Positions 1 to 6,108 of a DNA stretch of 8,662 nt are shown in pieces. The position numbers and the translations under genes were made by a program. This DNA is from Pseudomonadota bacterium (GTDB lineage Bacteria > Pseudomonadota > Alphaproteobacteria > Rhizobiales > Devosiaceae), in assembly GCA_023433985.1 (NCBI GenBank), contig JAEYTN010000560.1:1-8662 (forward strand), given 5' to 3'. Under the pieces are notes generated by a model. It did not search any database and was not told the origin of the DNA. It saw nothing but the letters and a program-made list of their open reading frames with translations. Within the stretch, counting starts at the first letter, position 1, and every line of letters begins with the position of its first letter.

Positions 1-162
1 CTCGAATGGGAATGCGCCATCAAGTCGGCGGAGCAGGGCGCTGCCGAAGGTGCGCCGTTCATCACCAGCCACATCATCAACGTCACCGAGAAGGCGTTCG
101 ACGATTTCGCTGCCTCCGGCACCGACCGCGCCGCCAACCGCAAGATTCTCGGCCTGAGCTAA
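1..162 (+). CDS. C-terminal end of a probable sugar phosphate isomerase/epimerase (partial)
   Basis: Frame 1 is open from the left edge to a TAA at 160-162 and gives the last 53 residues of a protein whose start is outside the window. The visible tail contains LEWECAIKSAEQGAAEGAPF near its start and ends in AANRKILGLS. From memory this resembles the C-terminus of xylose-isomerase-like TIM-barrel sugar phosphate isomerases/epimerases, the family that includes inositol-pathway enzymes, where the E-W-E-C stretch lies late in the barrel. The catalytic metal ligands would lie upstream, so function cannot be proven here. Only 12 nt separate it from the following Gfo/Idh/MocA dehydrogenase, and that gene's Shine-Dalgarno overlaps this stop. 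The two are therefore almost certainly co-transcribed and probably act in one sugar or polyol catabolic pathway. The coding call is solid; the family call is moderate. Confidence 0.72.
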   Translation, partial: LEWECAIKSAEQGAAEGAPFITSHIINVTEKAFDDFAASGTDRAANRKILGLS

Positions 163-174
163 GAGGTAAGAACA

Positions 175-1314
175 ATGGCAAACCGCATCCGCCTCGGCAT
201 GGTCGGTGGTGGCGCCGGAGCCTTCATCGGCGCCGTGCACCGCATCGCCTCGCGCATTGACGACGACTACGAGCTCGTCGCCGGCGCCCTCTCGTCCAAT
301 CCGGACAACGCCCGCCAGTCTGCCGCCGATCTCAATATCGCGCCGGACCGCGCCTACACCTCGTACGAGGAAATGGCGCAGAAGGAAGCAGCCCGCCCGG
401 ACGGTATCCAGGCCGTGTCGATCGTCACGCCCAACCACGTGCATTTCGGCCCCGCCAAGGCCTTTCTCGAAGCCGGCATCCACGTCATCTGCGACAAGCC
501 GCTGACCTCGTCGCTCGTCGACGCCCGCGCGCTGCGCGAGGTGAAGCCGAAGAACGGCGCCAAGTTCCTGCTCACCCACAACTACACCGGCTACCCGCTC
601 ATCCGGCAGGCGCGCGACCTCGTTGCCTCGGGCGCGCTGGGCAAGATTCGCGTCGTCCAAGCCGAGTACCCGCAGGATTGGCTGACCACCGAAGCCGATC
701 CCGGCAACAAGCAGGCCTCGTGGCGCACCGACCCGGCGCGCTCGGGCGCCGGCGGCGCCATCGGCGACATCGGCACGCACGCCTACAACCTCGCTCGCTT
801 CGTCACGGGCCTGAAGACCGAGGCGGTCTCCGCCGACCTCCAGAGCTTCGTGCCCGGCCGTCAGCTCGACGACAACGTCCACATCCTGCTCCGCTTCGAG
901 GGCGGCGCCCGCGGTATGCTGTGGGCGAGCCAGGTCGCGGTGGGCAGCGAGAACGGCCTGCAACTGCGCGTCTACGGCGACAAGGCCGGCCTCGAGTGGC
1001 GGCAGGACAACCCGAACTACATGTGGTTCACCGAGTACGGAAAGCCCAAGCAGCTGCTGACTCGCGGCGGCGCCATCTCGGCTCCGCCCGCGGCCTCGAT
1101 GAATGTCCGCGTCCCCTCCGGTCACCCCGAGGGCTACCTCGAAGCCTTCGCCACGCTCTACCACCAGTTCGCGCAGGTGATCCGGGGCAACGGTCAGGAC
1201 GTCGAAGGCCTGCTCCCCTCGCTCGCCGACGGCGTCGAAGGCATGGAGTTCATCATGGCGGCCGTCGCCTCGTCGAAGGCCGACGGCAAGTGGACACGGT
1301 TCAGCGAGGTCTAG
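175..1314 (+). CDS. Gfo/Idh/MocA family NAD(P)-dependent oxidoreductase
   Basis: This 379-residue protein is full length for the family. The N-terminal Rossmann fold has its glycine-rich loop, GGGAGAFIG, at residues 11-19. The dehydrogenase signature follows: CDKPL at 106-110, where Lys108 matches the conserved catalytic lysine of the E-K-P motif, and GDIGTHAYN at 197-205, where Asp198 and His202 match the D-x3-H pair used for proton transfer in inositol dehydrogenase. Family members oxidise a hydroxyl of a sugar, inositol or related polyol using NAD(P)+ in the cytoplasm. The exact substrate cannot be read from sequence. The ATG at 175 is supported by AAGAGG at 161-166, 8 nt upstream. The gene follows a probable sugar-phosphate isomerase/epimerase by 12 nt, which suggests a catabolic operon. 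Its last 14 nt overlap the 3' end of the convergent TraB/GumN gene. Confidence 0.93.
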   Translation: MANRIRLGMVGGGAGAFIGAVHRIASRIDDDYELVAGALSSNPDNARQSAADLNIAPDRAYTSYEEMAQKEAARPDGIQAVSIVTPNHVHFGPAKAFLEAGIHVICDKPLTSSLVDARALREVKPKNGAKFLLTHNYTGYPLIRQARDLVASGALGKIRVVQAEYPQDWLTTEADPGNKQASWRTDPARSGAGGAIGDIGTHAYNLARFVTGLKTEAVSADLQSFVPGRQLDDNVHILLRFEGGARGMLWASQVAVGSENGLQLRVYGDKAGLEWRQDNPNYMWFTEYGKPKQLLTRGGAISAPPAASMNVRVPSGHPEGYLEAFATLYHQFAQVIRGNGQDVEGLLPSLADGVEGMEFIMAAVASSKADGKWTRFSEV

Positions 1315-2233
1315 CCGCGCGCGGGTCGGGCCGCCCGGTGCGGCCCGCGCCGGCCCGATCGGCCGGTACATCGCCGACCCGCTCGACCTCGAACCCGCGC
1401 TCCGCCAGCAGCGCAGGCACGCCTCCGGGCCCGACCAGATGGCCGGCGCCCACCACCACCAGCGCGTCGTCGTTCTCCGCCAGCATCTGCTCGACGCGCG
1501 TGGTCCACCGCTCGTTGCGGCCGGTGATCAGCACGTTGTAGCGGTCATGCGTGCTGGCCGCGTCGTTGCTGATCACCTCGTAGAGCAGGTCGGCATCGCC
1601 GCGCTCCCATGCCAGCATCATCTCGTCGATGGAGTTCATCGAGTCCGGTGCACCGAGCATCCGAACCGTCAGCATCAGGTTCTCGACCTGCTCGGCTTCC
1701 GATCCCGCCGCGAAGAAGCCGAGCTGCTCCTCCGCCGTTTCGAGCCCACGCTGCCGCGCCGTCTCCACTTCGGCGAACAGCGCCATCTCGACGCCGCCCA
1801 CCGCGCCCTGGATCAGCGCGCTTGACAACAGCACCTCCGTCATCCACGGCGTCATGCGTTCGAAAGTCACGGGATCGAGGCCGGCAGCTGCCGCGGCCGT
1901 GCGCACCTCTTCACCCTGTTCAGGTGTCAGCACGTCCCACAGCGTCCGCCCGTCGCGCAGCCGCCCTTCCACCAGCATCGCCCTGCCAATGGTCGCGAAC
2001 GCGGCATCGTCAAACAGCAACTCGAAATAGACGTGTTCGGCCGCGGCCACCTGCTCGTCCAGCAGTGGGGTCCGCCAGTTCAGATCGCGGGTGAACACGT
2101 GGATGGAGCCGAACAGGTAGACCGAGCTGTCCTCGTCCGACACCTTCCACATCGCAGGCTCCGCGGCGGCGGGCAGAGCAAGGCACAGCGACAGCAGCGA
2201 CGCGGCGAAGGCACCTTTGAGCAATGCCTTCAT
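1301..2233 (-). CDS. TraB/GumN family protein, secreted
   Basis: This is a 310-residue protein. Residues 1-24 form a typical Sec signal peptide: MKALLK, then a hydrophobic Ala/Leu core, then PAAA before EP. Mature-region hallmarks of the TraB/GumN (PF01963) family are FGSIHVF at 41-47, RYNVLITGRNERW at 231-243 and GAGHLVGPGG at 262-271. The two G-x-x-H elements are proposed in the family to form a metal-dependent hydrolase or protease site. The bacterial role is not well established, so I name only the family. The protein should be periplasmic or membrane-anchored through its signal. The ATG at 2233 has GAGGGG upstream and follows the stop of the complex I subunit gene by 17 nt, so the two are likely one transcript. 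The last about 20 residues are Arg/Pro/Gly-rich, look unconserved, and overlap the Gfo/Idh gene by 14 nt. Confidence 0.9.
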   Translation of the reverse strand: MKALLKGAFAASLLSLCLALPAAAEPAMWKVSDEDSSVYLFGSIHVFTRDLNWRTPLLDEQVAAAEHVYFELLFDDAAFATIGRAMLVEGRLRDGRTLWDVLTPEQGEEVRTAAAAAGLDPVTFERMTPWMTEVLLSSALIQGAVGGVEMALFAEVETARQRGLETAEEQLGFFAAGSEAEQVENLMLTVRMLGAPDSMNSIDEMMLAWERGDADLLYEVISNDAASTHDRYNVLITGRNERWTTRVEQMLAENDDALVVVGAGHLVGPGGVPALLAERGFEVERVGDVPADRAGAGRTGRPDPRAARPR

Positions 2234-2250
2234 CGTCGCGGCCCCTCGCG

Positions 2251-2556
2251 TCAGTGCGTCCAGGGGGTCTTGCGATCCGCGCGGAAGTTGTCGGCGTAAA
2301 CCGTCCGCTTCACCGTCGATTTGTGCTCCGGCAGCACCTGGTACGGGATGCCGTTCTTTTCGGCATAGGCCGTGGCCTCCTCGAGCGTATCGAAAGTGAG
2401 CCGAATCTGGGTCCGCGTGTCCGAGCTCGACGTGTAGCCCATCAGCGGTTCGATCTCACGCGCCGTGGCCGGCTCGTGCACCAGCACCCACTCTTTGGAT
2501 TTGCCGCGCCCGGACTGCATCGCGTTGGGTGCGGGCCGGTAGATACGTGCCGTCAT
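2251..2556 (-). CDS. NADH dehydrogenase (complex I) accessory subunit, NDUFS4-like ETC complex I subunit
   Basis: This 101-residue protein matches the small 'ETC complex I subunit conserved region' family, the bacterial counterpart of the mitochondrial 18-kDa subunit NDUFS4. The recognisable core is EPLMGYTSSSDTRTQ (36-50), FDTLEEATAYAEKNGI (55-70), then PYQV (71-74) and the terminal R-K-T-P-W-T-H. The W-T-H ending and the S-S-D-T block are strongly typical. NDUFS4 lies on the peripheral arm of NADH:ubiquinone oxidoreductase near the NADH-oxidising module and stabilises it. In alphaproteobacteria the gene usually lies apart from the main nuo operon, as here. The ATG at 2556 is preceded on the minus strand by GAAGG about 8 nt upstream. 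It heads a probable two-gene transcript with the TraB/GumN gene 17 nt downstream. No paralogue or truncation is seen. Confidence 0.93.
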   Translation of the reverse strand: MTARIYRPAPNAMQSGRGKSKEWVLVHEPATAREIEPLMGYTSSSDTRTQIRLTFDTLEEATAYAEKNGIPYQVLPEHKSTVKRTVYADNFRADRKTPWTH

Positions 2557-2660
2557 CTCTTGCCTTCGAGTTGCTTTGCCGGGACCTGCGAGCCTCGAAC
2601 AGGCCCCGTTCGTGTCGCCAATTCAATCCACGAAAAGCGGCCGAAAAGCAAGGCGATGCA

Positions 2661-2685
2661 GGCCATGGCCAGCCGGTCGCGACCG
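2661..2685. repeat. Two abutting perfect palindromes beside the tRNA-Pro gene
   Basis: GGCCATGGCC (2661-2670) is a perfect 10-bp palindrome. After three bases it is followed by CGGTCGCGACCG (2674-2685), a perfect 12-bp palindrome. They lie in the 152-nt gap between the NDUFS4-like gene and tRNA-Pro, just past the 3' end of the tRNA in its direction of transcription. No T-tract follows closely on the minus strand, so they do not make a convincing intrinsic terminator. In a GC-rich genome some such palindromes occur by chance. Otherwise this gap holds only the presumed promoter of the NDUFS4-like gene, for which I see no clear -35/-10 pair. Confidence 0.45.
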
Positions 2686-2708
2686 TTCCATCACGCAGGG
2701 AAGGAAGA

Positions 2709-2785
2709 TGGTCGGGGCAGAGTGATTCGAACACTCGACCACCGGTTCCCAAAACCGGTGCTCTACCAGGCTGAGCTATACCCCG
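2709..2785 (-). tRNA. tRNA-Pro (anticodon UGG), CCA encoded
   Basis: The minus strand folds into a complete cloverleaf of 77 nt including CCA. The acceptor arms CGGGGTA (2785-2779) and TGCCCCG (2719-2713) pair over 7 bp, with one T-G wobble. The discriminator is A, and CCA is encoded at 2711-2709. The D arm reads GCTCAGCCTGGTAGAGC. The anticodon stem is CCGGT/ACCGG with loop TTTGGGA, so the anticodon is TGG (2751-2749), which reads proline CCA and other CCN codons. The T arm is GAGTG-TTCGAAT-CACTC with the invariant TTC. No intron or mismatch-rich stem is seen. The neighbouring genes on both sides are ordinary housekeeping genes, and I found no integrase or duplicated tRNA 3' end that would mark an integrated element. 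Confidence 0.97.
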
Positions 2786-2797
2786 GACCGTGGCTAT

Positions 2798-2826
2798 GCG
2801 TTACCCGCAGTCGCCGCAAAGCGCAA
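2798..2826 (-). promoter_or_regulatory. Possible promoter of tRNA-Pro
   Basis: On the minus strand TTGCGC (2826-2821) is followed after 17 nt by TAACGC (2803-2798), which lies 12 nt before the tRNA 5' end. The spacing suits a sigma-70 type promoter and the position suits a tRNA gene. The -10 match is poor, so this is only a candidate. The same 90-nt gap must also hold the promoter of the divergent PAP2 gene, for which I see no clear hexamer pair. Confidence 0.28.
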
Positions 2827-2875
2827 GCGCGCGCCACCAGTTGACGGCGCCGCGACGAACGCCGAAAGCTCGCCC

Positions 2876-3595
2876 ATGCGTCATCTCTCGAAAGCTTGGC
2901 CGTTCGGCCTCAGCCGCAGCACTGCCTGGTGGTTCGTCGCCGGCTTCGTCGTCCTGATCGCCGGCCTCTACCTGCTCGATCGTCCGCTGTCGGTCTGGGG
3001 CCAAGGCCTGGCGCCGGAGGTCCGGAGCTTTTTCCGGTGGATGACGCGCTGGGGTGAGTCGGACTGGATACTCGTCCCGTCGCTCCTCGGCGTCATCCTC
3101 GCCTGGCTGCTCTCGCTCGTCACCCGTGATCGCCTGCGCGTCTGGGCGCGCCATTTGCTGATCGTCTCGGGTTTCATCTTCCTGGGGGTCGGCCTGCCGA
3201 GCCTCGCAGCGGCGCTCCTGAAGCGCATCATCGGTCGCGGCCGGCCGATGGAGTGGACGGCCGACGCGCCCCTCAGCTTCACACCGCTGAACTGGAGCGC
3301 CTACTCGTTCCAGAGCTTCCCGTCGGGCCACGCGACGACCGCCTTCTCGTTGGCGCTGACGGTCGCGTTCCTGTGGCCGAAGTCGTTCTGGCCGATGCTC
3401 ATCCTCGCCACGCTGATCGGCCTCTCGCGCATCGTCCTCGGGCAGCACTACCCGACCGACATCGCGGCCGGTGCGGTGCTTGGTACGCTCGGTGCCTTCG
3501 CGGTCCGGAACTTCTTCGTTTCCCGCGGCTGGCTGTTCGAGCCCGGGCAGGCGGGCGCCATCGCCCGCCGCAACCTCGATCCTCAGGCGAGATAG
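2876..3595 (+). CDS. PAP2-family integral membrane phosphatase
   Basis: This 239-residue protein carries the full type 2 phosphatidic acid phosphatase signature: K116-x6-R123-P124 within KRIIGRGRP, P-S-G-H at 149-152, and S184-R185-x5-H191-x3-D195 within SRIVLGQHYPTD. In this family His191 would be the nucleophile and His152 the acid/base that assists. Hydrophobic segments near residues 18-34, 65-82, 93-114, 155-167, 172-190 and 196-212 fit a six-helix membrane protein with the active site facing the periplasm. Likely substrates are lipid phosphates such as phosphatidic acid, undecaprenyl pyrophosphate or lipid A related phosphates; sequence alone does not choose. The ATG at 2876 puts a charged MRHLSK end before the first helix, but its ribosome site (GAAAG) is weak. 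The gene diverges from tRNA-Pro and overlaps the convergent cystathionine beta-lyase gene by 13 nt. Confidence 0.93.
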   Translation: MRHLSKAWPFGLSRSTAWWFVAGFVVLIAGLYLLDRPLSVWGQGLAPEVRSFFRWMTRWGESDWILVPSLLGVILAWLLSLVTRDRLRVWARHLLIVSGFIFLGVGLPSLAAALLKRIIGRGRPMEWTADAPLSFTPLNWSAYSFQSFPSGHATTAFSLALTVAFLWPKSFWPMLILATLIGLSRIVLGQHYPTDIAAGAVLGTLGAFAVRNFFVSRGWLFEPGQAGAIARRNLDPQAR

Positions 3596-4764
3596 CGCGC
3601 CAGCGCCGCCGCCATGTCGCGCTTCAAGTCCTCGATCTCCTCCAGCCCCACATGGATGCGGAACATCTGCCCCTCCGCCGTCCACGGTACCGCCGTGCGG
3701 ATATTGGATGGGTTGAACGGGATGCAGAGGCTTTCGTAGCCGCCCCACGAGTACCCCATCCCGAACAGTTCGAAGCCGTTGACCATCGCGGCGAGGTTAT
3801 CGCGCGTCCGCTTGGTCAACCGGAACGCGAACAGGCTGCCGGCCCCCGTGAAGTCACGCTTGAAGATCGCGTGTCCCGGATCGTCGGGCAGGGCAGGGTG
3901 GTACACCTGCTCGACCCCCGGTTGCCCTTGCAGCCATTGTGCGAACTCGAGGCTCTGCCGGCTGTGATGCTTCATCCTTAGGGCAAGCGTCCGCATGCCG
4001 CGCAGCGCCAGGTACGAATCGTCGGGCGACGTAGCGACGCCCAGGATCCGGTGCGTCCGCTTCAGCTTCGGCCACAGCCTCTCGTTTGCCGATACCGTCC
4101 CCACCATGGCGTCGGAATGACCGACCAACATTTTGGTGGCGGCGTGCATCACCATGTCGGCGCCCAGCGCCAGCGGCTGGTGGAACAGCGGCGAGGCCCA
4201 GGAATTGTCGACGATTACGGTCACGTCGCGCTCGTGAGCGGCCTGCACGACCGCCCTCAGGTCCTGCATTTCGAACGTCAGCGAACCGGGACTCTCGACG
4301 AAGATCGCCTTGGTCTTGTCCGTGATCAGCCCGGCGATACCCGCCCCGATCCGCGGATCGTAGAAGCGTGTGGAGATACCGAAGCGCTGCAGGCCCTCGG
4401 TGCTGAAAATGCGCGTCGGATCGTAGGCGGAGTCGGTCACCAGAACCTCGTCGCCCGCCGACACCGCCGCCAGCAACGCAGTCGATACGGCCGAGAGCCC
4501 GGACGGGCAGATCACCGTCCCCGCCGCGCCTTCGAGCTCGCTCACCAGCTGCGCGAACCCATTGGTTGTTGGGTTGTCATTGCGTCCGTAGCGGATCGGG
4601 GCCTGGTAGTCCTCGAGTTCGTCCAGCGTCTTGAACAGGATGGTCGAACCCCGGAACACCGGCAGGTTCACATAGCCGAAATTCTCGGCCGAGGCCCTGC
4701 CCGAGTGCGTCAGGATGGTCTCCGGCGCGGTGGCATCCCCGCCTTCGGTCGTCTTCTTGCTCAC
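3583..4764 (-). CDS. metC: Cystathionine beta-lyase (PLP-dependent Cys/Met metabolism family)
   Basis: From the GTG at 4764 the protein has 393 residues, the usual size for this PLP enzyme, which cleaves cystathionine to homocysteine, pyruvate and ammonia in methionine biosynthesis. Visible landmarks are Y59-G-R61 (phosphate contacts from the partner subunit), PSGLSAV at 87-93, D186-N-S-W (pyridine nitrogen contact), K211 in HAATKMLVGHSD (Schiff-base lysine), SWGGYESL at 339-346 (typical of bacterial cystathionine beta-lyases) and R369 in FRIHVGLEE (substrate carboxylate). The frame is open to an ATG at 4902. However, those extra 46 residues lack family resemblance, while VSKKTTEGG... leads straight into the conserved ETILTHSGR, and AGGACC lies about 6 nt before the GTG. 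The gene is divergent from aapJ. A role as gamma-lyase or another C-S lyase cannot be wholly excluded. Confidence 0.93.
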   Translation of the reverse strand: MSKKTTEGGDATAPETILTHSGRASAENFGYVNLPVFRGSTILFKTLDELEDYQAPIRYGRNDNPTTNGFAQLVSELEGAAGTVICPSGLSAVSTALLAAVSAGDEVLVTDSAYDPTRIFSTEGLQRFGISTRFYDPRIGAGIAGLITDKTKAIFVESPGSLTFEMQDLRAVVQAAHERDVTVIVDNSWASPLFHQPLALGADMVMHAATKMLVGHSDAMVGTVSANERLWPKLKRTHRILGVATSPDDSYLALRGMRTLALRMKHHSRQSLEFAQWLQGQPGVEQVYHPALPDDPGHAIFKRDFTGAGSLFAFRLTKRTRDNLAAMVNGFELFGMGYSWGGYESLCIPFNPSNIRTAVPWTAEGQMFRIHVGLEEIEDLKRDMAAALARYLA

Positions 4765-4849
4765 GTTTTTGGTCCTGCCCAAATTGGCGCCAGAGTCGAT
4801 TCTTGAACAAAAAACAGTCAGGTTTGCTGCCCCAATCCGGCCATAGAGC

Positions 4850-4865
4850 TTGACGCAACCGTCAA
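4850..4865. promoter_or_regulatory. Inverted repeat in the metC/aapJ divergent region, possible operator or -35 elements
   Basis: TTGACG (4850-4855), a 4-nt spacer CAAC, then CGTCAA (4860-4865) form a perfect 6-bp inverted repeat. Each arm reads TTGACG on its own strand, which matches the sigma-70 -35 consensus in both directions. No good -10 follows at 16-18 nt on either strand: TTCGAT at 4873-4878 is the best on the plus strand and matches 3 of 6 bases. The element sits in the 218-nt gap between the divergent cystathionine beta-lyase (preferred start) and aapJ, where an operator or back-to-back promoters would be expected. The role is inferred from position and symmetry only. Confidence 0.4.
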
Positions 4866-4875
4866 TTGCCGCTTC

Positions 4876-4891
4876 GATGCATACCAGCATC
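4876..4891. repeat. Second short inverted repeat upstream of aapJ
   Basis: GATGC (4876-4880), six bases, then GCATC (4887-4891) form a 5-bp inverted repeat about 10 nt after the TTGACG/CGTCAA element and about 92 nt before the aapJ start. With arms this short chance is plausible. It is listed because two dyads sit side by side in a regulatory gap. Confidence 0.25.
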
Positions 4892-4982
4892 ACTCCCGCC
4901 ATCCAAGGCGGCGGTGCCGCCGACGCCTGAGGGGGGCCTTTGGGCTGTCGGCATCGAGGTCAGGGAACAAGGTAAAAAGCCA

Positions 4983-6011
4983 ATGATGAAATCGATTCTC
5001 ACCGTTGCGGTCGCGGCAGGGCTCGGCCTGTCGGCGACCGCGGCGCTGGCACAGACTGCGTCGAGCACGCTCGAGGCGGTCAAGGCCAGGGGCTACGTCC
5101 AGTGCGGCGTAACCGAGGGCGTGCCGGGCTTCAGTCAGCCCGATGCAAGCAACAACTGGACGGGTCTCGACGTCGAGTATTGCCGCGCGGTGGCCTCTGC
5201 CATCTTCAACGATCCGAACGCCGTCCGCTTCACGCCGACGACGTCGTCGGACCGCTTCACGATCCTGGGTTCGGGTGAGGTCGATCTGCTCGCCCGCACC
5301 ACCACCTGGACAATGACCCGCGACACCACGCTGGGCCTCATGTTCGTGGGTACGCTGTTCTACGATGGCCAGGGCTTCGTGGTCCGCACCGCCGACGGCA
5401 TCAACTCGGCGCTCGATCTGGGAGGCGCAGCCGTCTGCATCGAGGCTGGCACCACCACCGAGCTCAACGCGGCCGACTACTTCGCCGCCAACGGTCTCGA
5501 GTTCAACCCGGTGACCTTCACTGGCCAGGACGAAGTGATCAAGGCGTTCGAGGATGGTCGTTGCGACGTGCTGACCTCCGACAGCTCGCAGCTCGCCGGC
5601 AACATCACCGAGTTCGCCGACCCGTCTGCCTACAAGCTGCTGCCCGAGATCATCTCCAAGGAGCCGCTCGCTATCGTGGTCCGCCAGGGCGACGATACCT
5701 GGTTCGAGATCACCCGCTGGGTCTACCACGCGCTGCTCGAGGCCGAGGAGTTCGGCATCACCCAGGCCAATGTCGACGAGATGCTGGGCTCCGACAATCC
5801 GTCGGTCCGCCGCATTCTCGGCGTCGAGGGCGACTTCGGCACCCCGCTCGGGCTGACCAAGGACTGGGCATACCAGACCGTAAAGGGCGTCGGTAACTAC
5901 GGCGAGATCTACGAGCGCAATGTCGGCGCCGGTTCGCCGCTCAATCTGCCGCGCGGTCTCAACGCGCTGTGGAACCAGGGCGGCCTGCAGTACGCTCCGC
6001 CGATCCGCTGA
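4983..6011 (+). CDS. aapJ: General L-amino acid ABC transporter, periplasmic substrate-binding protein
   Basis: From the ATG at 4983 the product has 342 residues, the expected length of AapJ/BztA binding proteins. Residues 1-23 form a Sec signal peptide: MMKS, a hydrophobic core, then AALA before QTA. The mature protein is a family 3 solute-binding protein: TLEAVKARGYVQCGV (29-43) is the typical first strand, followed by FSQPD, GLDVEYCRAVASAIF (61-75), TSSDRFTIL (87-95) and LLARTTTWT (102-110). The protein captures a broad set of L-amino acids (Glu, Asp, Gln, Asn and others in the family) in the periplasm and delivers them to AapQM. The frame stays open upstream to 4866, but that extension lacks signal character; AAGG at 4969-4972 precedes the chosen start. 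A tandem ATG at 4986 is an alternative. A strong terminator-like hairpin follows, which suggests the binding protein is made in excess. Confidence 0.95.
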   Translation: MMKSILTVAVAAGLGLSATAALAQTASSTLEAVKARGYVQCGVTEGVPGFSQPDASNNWTGLDVEYCRAVASAIFNDPNAVRFTPTTSSDRFTILGSGEVDLLARTTTWTMTRDTTLGLMFVGTLFYDGQGFVVRTADGINSALDLGGAAVCIEAGTTTELNAADYFAANGLEFNPVTFTGQDEVIKAFEDGRCDVLTSDSSQLAGNITEFADPSAYKLLPEIISKEPLAIVVRQGDDTWFEITRWVYHALLEAEEFGITQANVDEMLGSDNPSVRRILGVEGDFGTPLGLTKDWAYQTVKGVGNYGEIYERNVGAGSPLNLPRGLNALWNQGGLQYAPPIR

Positions 6012-6020
6012 TCGATCCTA

Positions 6021-6072
6021 ACCCGGCCGGCGCCCGCACAGGGCGCCGGTTTTGCGTTTCTGCCGGCCGGGT
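6021..6072 (+). repeat. 10-bp inverted repeat enclosing the aapJ terminator
   Basis: ACCCGGCCGG (6021-6030) and its exact reverse complement CCGGCCGGGT (6063-6072) flank the terminator hairpin. The left arm shares 6027-6030 with the terminator's 5' arm, so the full outer helix and the full terminator cannot form together. A shortened outer helix (6021-6026 with 6067-6072) could instead stack around an intact hairpin. Confidence 0.6.
6027..6053 (+). terminator. Intrinsic terminator-like hairpin between aapJ and aapQ
   Basis: CCGGCGCCC (6027-6035) and GGGCGCCGG (6041-6049) pair perfectly over 9 bp around the 5-nt loop GCACA, followed at once by TTTT (6050-6053). It starts 15 nt after the aapJ stop and ends 55 nt before the aapQ start. 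Because aapQ, aapM and aapP lie downstream with tight spacing and no other obvious promoter, it probably works as a partial terminator or 3'-end stabiliser. It would lower expression of the membrane and ATPase subunits relative to the binding protein. This arrangement is well known for binding-protein-dependent transporters. Confidence 0.82.
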
Positions 6073-6097
6073 AGGGTCGGCAAGTGGTCACTCGGGC

Positions 6098-6104
6098 AGG
6101 AGAG
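6098..6104 (+). promoter_or_regulatory. Ribosome binding site that fixes the aapQ TTG start
   Basis: AGGAGAG lies 4 nt before the TTG at 6109 (6 nt if measured from AGGAG). It is the strongest Shine-Dalgarno match in the aapJ-aapQ gap. It selects this TTG over the TTG at 6052, which lies inside the terminator's T-tract and has no ribosome site. Confidence 0.7.
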
Positions 6105-6108
6105 ACAC

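Noticed and set aside
2709..2785. tRNA-Pro as an integration site for a mobile element
   Set aside because: No integrase, no duplicate of the tRNA 3' end and no change in gene character appear on either side within the window.
2224..2844. A 206-codon plus-strand open frame over the NDUFS4-like gene and tRNA-Pro
   Set aside because: It includes the reverse complement of the tRNA and has no family resemblance. Open frames of this kind over tRNA genes are a common annotation artefact.
2801..3748. A 315-codon minus-strand open frame across the PAP2 gene
   Set aside because: It is Arg/Asp/Gly-rich shadow coding opposite a protein with intact catalytic motifs, and it also runs into metC.
4765..4902. 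A 46-residue N-terminal extension of cystathionine beta-lyase from the ATG at 4902
   Set aside because: The extension has no resemblance to the family, is not a clear targeting signal, and would cover most of the divergent promoter region. The GTG at 4764 gives the standard length and has a ribosome site.
4866..4982. An upstream extension of aapJ from a TTG near 4866
   Set aside because: It would bury the signal peptide behind 39 extra residues. The ATG at 4983 starts directly with a proper signal sequence.
6052..6108. An aapQ start at the TTG at 6052
   Set aside because: This codon overlaps the terminator T-tract and has no ribosome site, whereas the TTG at 6109 follows AGGAGAG.
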